Of a DNA stretch of 64,000 bases, positions 56,184 through 64,000 are shown one piece after another. The DNA comes from Powellomyces hirtus (Eukaryota; Chytridiomycota; Chytridiomycetes; Spizellomycetales; Powellomycetaceae). The position numbers and the translations under genes were made by a program. The stretch's first letter is position 1. Every line of letters begins with the position of its first letter. The DNA is taken from NCBI GenBank assembly GCA_025526995.1, contig JAHLKG010000001.1:744001-808000 (forward strand). Direction: 5' to 3'. A model generated the notes under the pieces. It was not told the origin of the DNA, did no database searches, and was given only the letters and a program-made list of their open reading frames with translations.

Positions 56184-57470
56184 ATGTCGTACCCATATCA
56201 GCAGCAGCAACAACACGGCGCTCCTTCTTATGGACAACAGAACACATATGGGGGTAATCCTCAACAAGGACACCAGAATCAGTATGGACAGCAGGCTCCA
56301 TATGGGCAGCAGCAGCAGGCGTCTGGCCAACAGCAGCAGGGATATGGCCAACAGCAGCAGGGATATGGCCAACAGCAGCAGGGATATGGCCAACAGCAGG
56401 GATATTCCGGTCAGCAACAGCAGGGATACGGTCAAGCGGCCTATGGAGCTCCTCAGAAATCGTTTGGAGGAATGGGTGGTCCACAAATGCCACCGGGAGC
56501 AGATCAACAGCTGTGGACCTGGTACGTGGCTGTGGATGCTGACCGTAAGTACAACTAAAGACGAAGCATGGAAGCGAAACAGAATTGAAGCACGGTAATC
56601 ATTTGGATGGATACATACAGGCTCAGGAGCCATTAACCCCGTCGAGCTGCAGCAAGCTCTGATCAATGGCGACTGGTCTCCTTTCTCTCTCGAGACCGTG
56701 CAGTTGATGATGACCTTGTTTGACCGCGACGCATCCGGAACGATTGGCTTTGATGAATTCACCAGTCTTTGGCGCTACATCGGTATAGCTTGCCCATTAT
56801 CGTTGACGGGTGACCACGTTTTGTCTCACACCCCGGTGTGCCGTTGCAGAGGACTGGAAGCGCATTTTCCAGCAATTTGACGCCGATCGCTCTGGCAGGA
56901 TCGACAAAGTAGAGCTCAAGCAGGCGCTGCAAGCTTTTGGATACAATGTCTCCGAAAGGATTGTCGACCTATTGATACGGAAGTTTGCCCGGAAAGGTAT
57001 TGTGTTTAAACAAGGTCGAATCTCCAGACTTGTTTTTGCAAGTTGAGGTGCATTGAAACCGTAAATCATAACACTCCCAGGCGCGACAGAAATCACATTC
57101 GATGCGTTTATTTCTTGTTGCGTCACCATCAAGTCACTCTCTGAGGCGTTCCAACGCTGCGACACAGATAGGGTACGTTTCCAGAGTGTACTGACATGTT
57201 GTTTTTGCGCATGCTAACCTATCGTTCTGTGCATGCTGTTAGGATGGATACGGTAAGTGTAATTTTCTGGTCAAACGCGGATCCTTTCAGAGGTTGAATC
57301 ATTCGGGGTCACTCATATCATGCTCTACGCGCTGATCTCCAGTTAACATGAGCCGTAAGTGCTTGTTTTCTTTTAAAAAACCCCATTGGTTTGTCTTCTA
57401 TGCTCATCCGGCCCTATTATGCTTTTCAGATGAGATGTTTTTGGAAGTTGTAATCAGCACCCGGCAGTAG
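56184..57470 (+). CDS. Penta-EF-hand calcium-binding protein (peflin/ALG-2 type)
   Basis: PEF proteins bind calcium and link membranes, ESCRT and COPII coats to partner proteins. Seven exons join in phase: 56184-56544, 56621-56782, 56850-56996, 57081-57172, 57243-57252, 57343-57354 and 57430-57470. The product has 274 residues. The N-terminal 90 residues are Gln/Gly/Tyr-rich with GQQQQGY repeats, as in peflin and yeast Pef1. EF-hands follow: AVDADRSGAINPVELQQAL (about 116-134), FDRDASGTIGFDEF, FDADRSGRIDKVELKQAL, then degenerate GATEITFDAF and CDTDRDGYVNMSHEMFLEVV. The fifth hand is pieced together from exons of 92, 10, 12 and 41 nt, and only this splicing restores the family ending. Confidence 0.88.
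56325..56410 (+). repeat. 21-bp coding tandem repeat
   Basis: Three full copies of GGCCAACAGCAGCAGGGATA plus T, then a shortened one lacking a CAG, encode GQQQQGY units in the penta-EF-hand gene. The near-identity of copies at the DNA level suggests recent slippage. Confidence 0.85.
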
Positions 57471-57719
57471 TTCCACGATAACACATATGACATAGGCGAA
57501 TTCTGAAACGGTTTTTGAAATAGTACACAAGCCAGATTGGCGAACTCGAACATGACATAGAGACAAATGAAGGCGGTGGAGGGAGCGATGGGGATGCAGT
57601 GAGGCTGTTAAACAATTCGGACGGCACATGCTGGCCAGATTGGGATTGACCAACATTGGTCCACTGATGAGCAGGAAAATCTGATGTCCATATTGTAAAA
57701 ACATCGCTTCTGAAGACTA

Positions 57720-57793
57720 GGTCTCTTGGTGTAGTTGGTTATCACATCTGTCTAACACACAGAAGGGCGCCAGTTCGAACCTGGCAGAGACCA
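57720..57793 (+). tRNA. tRNA-Val(AAC), copy 3
   Basis: The acceptor stem is GGTCTCT/AGAGACC and the anticodon is AAC. The A box is TGGTGTAGTTGG, the B box GTTCGAACC, and the discriminator A. It is identical in sequence to the minus-strand copy at 51711-51784. TTTGTTTTTC follows as terminator. It sits between the penta-EF-hand gene and UTP4. Confidence 0.95.
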
Positions 57794-58045
57794 AATTTGT
57801 TTTTCTTACCCGAAGCCGTGGGTTTGCTGAATTTCATTTTCCCGAAAGTGCCCAAATGAAGTTGCACGTGGATCGCTGGCATAAGCAAGTCATATTTTTT
57901 GTTTTGTCTACTCGCTTAGACGTCAGTTTTCCTGCGTTTTTTTTTTTTTTTTGGGGGCCCTGGTGCATCTTTTTTGACAAGAGCTAGAAGAACTAAGGGT
58001 TCAGCATCGGAAGGCAACGGAAAATTATTGATAAACCAGACCGAC

Positions 58046-60945
58046 ATGAGTGGGCGTTTCAACGACGCAGGAGATCGCACATTGCAAGTTCACCGATGCC
58101 GAGCCGTCAACTTCTCACCGGCTGGCATTGTCAGCTTGGCCATAACGCCGGACAGCAGCATTGGCTACAAACGCCATGTGATGCTAGCCTGTGCCCGGAA
58201 TAACGGTGACCTGGAGCTGTGGAATCCGAAGAACGAGAACTGGTTTTTGGAAAGGGTATGTCCATTGAAAAAGTTGTCCAAGCATGTTGGTAGACACTAA
58301 TACAGCTCTGTCCGTTGTTCTGCAGACAATCCCCGGCTCTGCAGACTCACCGATAGAAACAGTTCTCTGGTTGCACCAAAACGACATTGACTCAGAAACA
58401 GCAGAGGATGAGGACTTTGACACACCAGAAGAGCGTGCAGCCTACGTAAAGTCGTTGCGCGACGCTCCTCCACGACTGATTACGGCTGGGCTTGACGGGC
58501 GGATCACAGAATGGGACACAATTTCCATGAAGCCGCGCATGATTGCCGAAGTGGGGGGTGGTGCAGTTTGGTGTGCAACCCCGAACCGGACACACACACG
58601 AATGGCAATCGGGTGTGAAGATGGACACGTCAGACTTCTGGACATTGCTGACGGACGGTTGGAGTTGTTGAAGCTCTTTGAGAAGTCGCCTACGCGGATC
58701 TTGTCCGCCGCATGGCATAGCAGCGGTCACTTCTTGGCAGTTGGAGGTGCAGACAGCTGCATCAGGAAGATGGACACGCGGACCGGCCGAACTATACAGC
58801 GACTGACCACTGACACTGTGCAAGGAGAGGAGACGATCGTTTGGGATTTGAAAATATTGCACGATCACACAATCATCAGCGGTGACTCTATGGGCAACGT
58901 TTCATTCTGGGACTGGAAATCAGGAACCCAGACGCAATCTCTACAGGCTCATGGCGCTGACGTTCTCTGCCTGACTGCCAACAAGGCTGGGACAAAAGTG
59001 TGGACGTCAGGTGTGGATCGCAAAGTGGTACAATTCACTTTGGTGGACGTCCGAAGCGCAAAATCAAAGACACCTGCAAACAAGAAGAACAAACGCAAAG
59101 GCGATGGCGCCAAACAATGGATCATATCGGGAGAGAAGCGTTACCACTCACACGATGTGCGCGCTCTGGCTCTTATGGAAGGGCGTCCATACGATGCTCT
59201 CGTCTCGGGAGGTGTCGACACCACCCTCGTTGTTTCCAGCCCGCTGACCGAATTCCCACATTTGAAACAGTATCGCATGCCCTCATTTCCACACCGTCCA
59301 ATCGTGCAAATGACCAAGAGTGGCAGCCGTCTGATGTTGGTCCGCTTTCAAGACCACGTCCAAGTGTGGCGGCTGGGTCGGTCCGTCCCAACCTACACAT
59401 CACCGAACGAAATGCCCAACTATGCCAAAATCGATCACCAGCGGGAGGAACTCGTCTTGAACATAAAACCCAAGTGCACCACCAGCCTGAGCGCGGCGGC
59501 TATATCTGAAAACGGCCAGTGGATTGCCGTTTCCGACATGGAGACTGTGAAGCTCTTCCGGGTGGAAGAAAACCCCGGACACCTCCGCGTCCGCAAAATG
59601 AAGGAGTTCAGCGCAACCGTTGGCACCGTTATACCTGCAGCACACAAACTGTTTTTTACCCCTGACTCCCTGAGAATGATTGTTGCTGGCTCCGATTCGG
59701 TAATCTACCTGGTCGACCTGAGCCAAGGCGCAGCAGGCGTGTTCGACATTGTGCAGAAGTTCTCTGCTCATCGCGGAGACGAGGCAAGCGAGGACGATGA
59801 GGACTCAATGGATGTCGATGGCGATGATGCTAGAAACTCTGGAAAGATATTCAAGAAGGGTGGGCGAGAGATGATTGCAACCCTTGCCGTCAGCGGTGAT
59901 GGACAATGGCTGGCAAGCGGTGACCTGCTGAATCGGATTCATATTTTTAACCTCGACTCTTTAAAGGTATGTCTGCCCTCTTCATATGGGTCATTATAGC
60001 ACTTCTAAACATATTCCCACATTGCAGCATCACGCAACTCTTCCAGTCTTTTCCGCGCTCCACACGACCCTGTCGTTCCACCCTTCATCCCCGACCCTGA
60101 TTGTGACGTGCACATCCAACGAGTTCTACCTATACGACTGCGAGGAGGCCCGCCTGACTGACTGGTCCCGCGAATACTCCCAGCGTCTTCCCCTCCGCTG
60201 GCTTCACCGAAAAGACATCATCATGGGCGTTGCGTTCGACCCACGAAAACCCGCCGTGATGATCATGTATGGATCCACACACATCACGTTCATCGATCTT
60301 GAAAAACCCGTGGGCGCCCGCAATGCGGTCATATCGGTCAGTCAGAGAAAGCTGATGCAGCACCGGTCTCGCTTGCGAGAACGCTCTCATCGGCGGAATC
60401 AGAATGGTGGTTTCACCTCGGTAGAGGCGGAAGGTGACGACGACGCTCTGGAGCCCGAGTTGGCGGAACTGGAGCGCAAAGAGTACGAAAAGCGACGAAA
60501 AGCTGCTGCGCGGGAGATTGAGCTGGCAACCAACGGCAAAAAGAGAGGCGAAGGATCAAGAGCAGGGAAAGGTCAACCTACAGATGATGAGGAGACCAGC
60601 GGACACGATTACAACGGCGTCATCGTCATCGAAAGCGGCAGTGAGCCAGATGATGACGAGGACGACCACCTCCCCGTCTCGGCCGCGTCGCCCGGCAAAA
60701 ACGGAGTCGAGCCGGCTAAAGCCGGGACAAAGCGATCGCTCAATGGTTCGTCCACATCTATATCACCCGCACGGTCTCTCGACATCGAGTTCAGTGGCGC
60801 ATTCCAGATGGAGCACCGCTACGGACCCGTCATGGCTGTGGAATTTATCGGCACCGATGAGCTTGTAGTGGTAGAACGTCCCGTATTGGCCATCATGCAG
60901 GGCTTGGGCGTCGGTGGTTACTACAAACATAAATACGGAACATAG
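58046..60945 (+). CDS. UTP4: U3 snoRNP protein UTP4 (cirhin)
   Basis: UTP4 is a WD40 protein of the t-UTP subcomplex that starts small-subunit processome assembly on pre-rRNA in the nucleolus. Exons 58046-58255, 58326-59966 and 60028-60945 give 922 residues. The UTP4 start is recognisable: LQVHRCRAVNFSPAGIVSLA. WD-type repeats follow, e.g. PRLITAGLDGRITEWDT, MAIGCEDGHVRLLD, FLAVGGADSCIRKMDTRTG and TIISGDSMGNVSFWDWKSGT. HSHDVRALALMEGRPYDALV and SGGVDTTLVV fit the human protein. Human cirhin has 686 residues and yeast Utp4 776. The extra length here is mostly an acidic/basic insertion (about 765-870) containing a VIVIESGSEPDDDEDD segment. The final KHKYGT resembles the usual end. Confidence 0.93.
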
Positions 60946-61209
60946 ATAGTCGCTCTGTCTCCCCCTTCCACTTCAACTGTATTTAGATTTCACATTTAAC
61001 ATAATCATTCTCCTGCCGGCAGTATCAAGGCGGCATCTCTCGAAATATGTTAGTATTTATTCGTGTCTAACTACCCATCACTACTCTGTCTATCGCAAAT
61101 GAAACATAGAAATGGAGGGGAGGTGGCAAAGTACGTCTCCAATCGCCAACCACAAGATCAAACAATACAATATGACGGCAAGAGAAAACTGTCATTACAG
61201 TCCGCCCGT
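60946..61209. other. Convergent intergenic region
   Basis: This 264-bp gap holds the 3' ends of UTP4 (+) and the SPX transporter (-). No other element was recognised. Confidence 0.5.
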
Positions 61210-64000
61210 TCACTGAATCCCGACCAAACCCATCAAAGGGTAGCCGATTGTCATGACCACGGCCCATGCGACAACAGAGCACGGCAGTCCGACCTTGAGA
61301 AAGTCCTTGACGTCCACCCACGGCGTGCCGGTTGGATCTTCCAAGGAGACAGCGTTCATGTTCGGGAACGAGGAGACCGGTAGACCCATGGCACCGGAAC
61401 ACATGAATGCTGAGCCCGCAGAGAAGATTGCGTAGGGGATGTCAGCAGAGAGCAGGCCACGTACAATCAACAATAATGACATACCGGCGGCCATGACAAG
61501 AGTGTTGGCTCTGGGATCAGGTAAGCTGCTGCCAACCTTGAGTATGATAGGAAGAATGATCAAGGCTCCAACCGTGTGGCTAATAAAGGTTGTGCCGACA
61601 AGCACAAGTCCAGAGAATAGCGCCAGGCATTTAAACGGTGACATGCCCTCCAGATGCGGTGTCAATGAATGCGTGATTTCCAATAAGAGTCCACTAGAGT
61701 CCACAGCTTTACCAAGCGCGATACCGCCCATAGCTAGCATAACAACTAAAGGTGGCAAGTCAGCAACAATGAAATGTTTGTACAGAATTATAAAACTCAC
61801 CAGACCACAACATGCTGTTCCAATCATCTTTCGTCAAAAGACCAACACCATAGAAAGCGACGATTGGCACAATAGCGATGACTCCCATATCTCCAACATA
61901 GTCTTCCAGAGCACTTTCGGCACACCACAGGATAATCGTTAGAAAGCTGACAGCGATGATATACCATTGTTTTCGGTCCAGTGGGTGCTCTGCGAAGTAA
62001 CTGTGGCCAAAGAGTTCCGGAGGGGCGGATCCCGCAGACGCGGACGGCCGGTATATCGCCAGCAGAATGCACCAAATCAGAATGTCCATCACAATGACAA
62101 GCGGCAGGCTGACGGCAAAGAACTGCGGCCAGCTAGGAGGAGGATCCATTGTGCCGATGGCAATTATGTTCTGTGGCGACGAGATCGGGGACGCCATTCC
62201 GCCAACATTGGCAGCCATTGCGATTCCCATGATGAGGCAACGGGCATAAGAAGATCGGGCTGGTAAATTGCGGAGAATGGGCTGCAAAGTAAACTCATTA
62301 GTACCAACGCTCTATCAATCGTTCACAAGAGACTGTTCCCACCTGAATCAGCGAGAAACACAAAACGGGAGCCGCCACGTTACTGATCCACATACTGGCA
62401 AAGGTGCTGACAAACATATTCGCGAGAAGCACCCATTGTGGCTTGCTTCCGGCTTTTCCGAGAACGAATGACGCCAAGCCTTTCGCGATGTTGTGCTTGC
62501 TCAAAGCCGACGCGAGAGAAAAGCCTCCCAGTAAGAGCATAATCACGGGGCCAAACATGTCCGAAAAGATCTTCTTGGCACCGTCTTTGGCGGTCATACG
62601 GGTGTAGGTAGCGTTTCCATGCTTGTCAATTGTAGCCGTACGCTGTACACGTAGCACAACAATCATGAAGGGAACAAAAATTGCAGTGATGAATAGCGGG
62701 AGAACCTGAAGAGATACTTAGCATCCACACAACATCCAGACGGAAATCAATTAGTCCGAGACCTACCTCCAACGCCCAAAGCAGAGAAGCAAAGACCAAG
62801 ATCGCCAAACAATTTCGCTGTTCCACTTTCTCAAAAGTTGGAGATATCAACAAAGTCAAAAACGCGATGATGCATACGATGATTTTGACCCAGTCCCATG
62901 GGATGGCCGGTAAGATCAGCTTCCTTCCGAAGAGATTGATCTCAGTGGTGTCAGGCTTTTCTACGTCGGAGGCGGCCGGAGGTCGTATGCCAATGGTTTC
63001 CCTCCTTCGCTCTTGTTCGATCATGTCCTTCCATATAGTATTCCTTTCCCAAATGACTCGTTCGCGCAGAGTTCCCTTCAGATCAGTCAAGGCAATCCCG
63101 ACCTTGCCATCCGTGCGGATGGTTGCATAGATGTGGACAACTTCATCAATCATCCCATTGATGTTCTCCTTTGAATTCGGGCGGAATGGGCGGGCAAGGT
63201 CAACCTTGGTCGCCATATAATGCCTGCGGAGTTTGCTGCCCGTCACTTTGTCGTACTTCTTGATGATTTTACTAAAACCGGTGTAGTTGAGCTCTACATA
63301 GTCCTTCAACTCTGAGAGAAGGATAAATAGATCTGTTGCACGTCTACTGAATCTATGGCGATTCAGCTTCATGCCCCTGGATGCCCACAGTTGCGTTGAG
63401 AAGTCTCCCGAGCCTGGCCGGTTCTGAGATCGAGCTACCGGTAGAGAGTTCTGACGTCGGGGCCATGTACCAGACGACATGTTCGTGGATCTCTGGCTAG
63501 GTAGCGTGGGTTCTTCAACCGATACGCCACTGCTAGAAGCGGGTTCTCCTGGCCCGTTCCCAATCTCCAAGTCCAGATGAACGCCTTGACTGCTTTCGAG
63601 CTTGCTCACGTCGGATATGAAAGCTTCAACTTCCCCAAATATCGAGGCCTCCTTCCTCGCATAGAACGCAGATATTTTGTCCAATTGCTCGTCTAGAGCC
63701 CTGACAAAGAACGCGTTGGCATCGTCAGGAGATAGCTTGGAAAGAAGCAACTGCTGTTCCCCTATTAGAGGCGAAGTCTCGTCATCGCCATCGCCATCCG
63801 CTTCGATATCCCTTGGTGAAGCCGGCAGTTTTTCGACACCTAGCATGGCCCGTTCGATCGCGTAAAGGATCTTCTTCAGCTGGGAGTACGCCCTAAACCG
63901 AAGAAGCGCTAAGCATGCAAGTCGACATGATTAATAGACGATCTCACCGCCATCTGTGCAACATACAGGTAGTTTGCCTGCCACTCTGGAGAGGCATTGA
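61210..64000 (-). CDS. SPX-domain low-affinity phosphate transporter (Pho87/90/91 type; first residues beyond window)
   Basis: These transporters move phosphate, with the SPX domain sensing inositol pyrophosphates. Visible exons are 64000-63967, 63892-62767, 62705-62343, 62281-61801 and 61745-61210. They give about 845 residues; only the first 10 or so codons are missing. The SPX part includes NASPEWQANYLAYSQLKKIL, FSKIIKKYDKVTG and the basic LRRHYMATKVD. A segment GKVGIALTDLKGTLRERVIW links to the SLC13/DASS-type membrane domain. That domain has about 12 hydrophobic segments and motifs such as WISNVAAPVLCFSLIQ, ANVGGMASPISSPQNIIAIG and FPNMNAV near the end. The gene is minus strand and convergent with UTP4. 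Pho91 (vacuolar) versus Pho87/90 (plasma membrane) cannot be settled here. Confidence 0.92.

Noticed and set aside
56121..56762. 213-codon minus-strand ORF with Leu repeats
   Set aside because: Antisense shadow of the GQQQQGY tandem repeat in the penta-EF-hand gene.

Overview
The window is nuclear DNA from a fungus and is gene-dense and intron-rich. Nearly every gene is broken by short introns (about 40-110 nt) with GT..AG ends. The gene set is fungal: a SPX-domain phosphate transporter, an SSK2-type MAPKKK, a UBP12-type ubiquitin protease, RCF2, MIR1, SDH3 and UTP4. A very large CEP350-like centrosomal protein and a BICD/TRAK-like coiled coil with a dynein-binding CC1 box suggest a lineage that still has centrioles and a flagellum, such as a chytrid. 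That placement is inference, because no rRNA or other taxonomic marker is in the window. All exon models were built by hand from open frames, splice consensus, intron phase and family similarity.

Layout. 1-2033 (+) is the 3' half of PEX1. A 3.1 kb gene-free tract (2034-5171) follows, with degenerate repeats, two large inverted repeats and a 16-G run. 5172-7350 (-) is an uncharacterised protein, divergent from CWC15 (7578-8386 +). Then come the CC1-box coiled coil (8588-10250 -), mitochondrial 3-hydroxyacyl-CoA dehydrogenase (10744-12221 -), SDH3 (12525-13371 +), a UBP12-like protease (13961-18885 -), an SLC25 carrier (19183-20256 -) and a hotdog protein (20921-21794 -). The 2464-residue CEP350-like gene spans 22149-29728 (+). 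Next are an ABC ATPase (30439-31499 +), RCF2 (31789-32783 -), an SDR (34089-34906 -), a large intronless orphan (35506-37452 +), a transmembrane SH3 protein (37909-40417 -), a tRNA-Val, SSK2 (41769-47712 -), a small BRCT protein (47842-48715 -), a DDX21-like helicase (49011-51538 -), a second tRNA-Val and a Pho80-type cyclin (52018-53034 -). The right end holds the mitochondrial phosphate carrier (54394-55512 +), a penta-EF-hand protein (56184-57470 +), a third tRNA-Val, UTP4 (58046-60945 +) and the SPX-DASS phosphate transporter (61210 to beyond 64000, -).

Themes. Organelle function is well represented: PEX1, 3-hydroxyacyl-CoA dehydrogenase, SDH3, RCF2, MIR1 and another carrier. Phosphate handling (MIR1, the SPX transporter and the Pho80-like cyclin) is over-represented within about 12 kb, although nothing shows the genes are co-regulated. 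The most distinctive feature is splicing: tiny exons of 10, 11, 12, 24 and 27 nt, two of which encode signature motifs (a Walker A loop and a carrier signature), one likely GC-AG intron, a candidate 22-nt intron, and a stop codon that overlaps a usable splice donor in SDH3. I found no CRISPR array, plasmid-like replication region or recognisable transposase.
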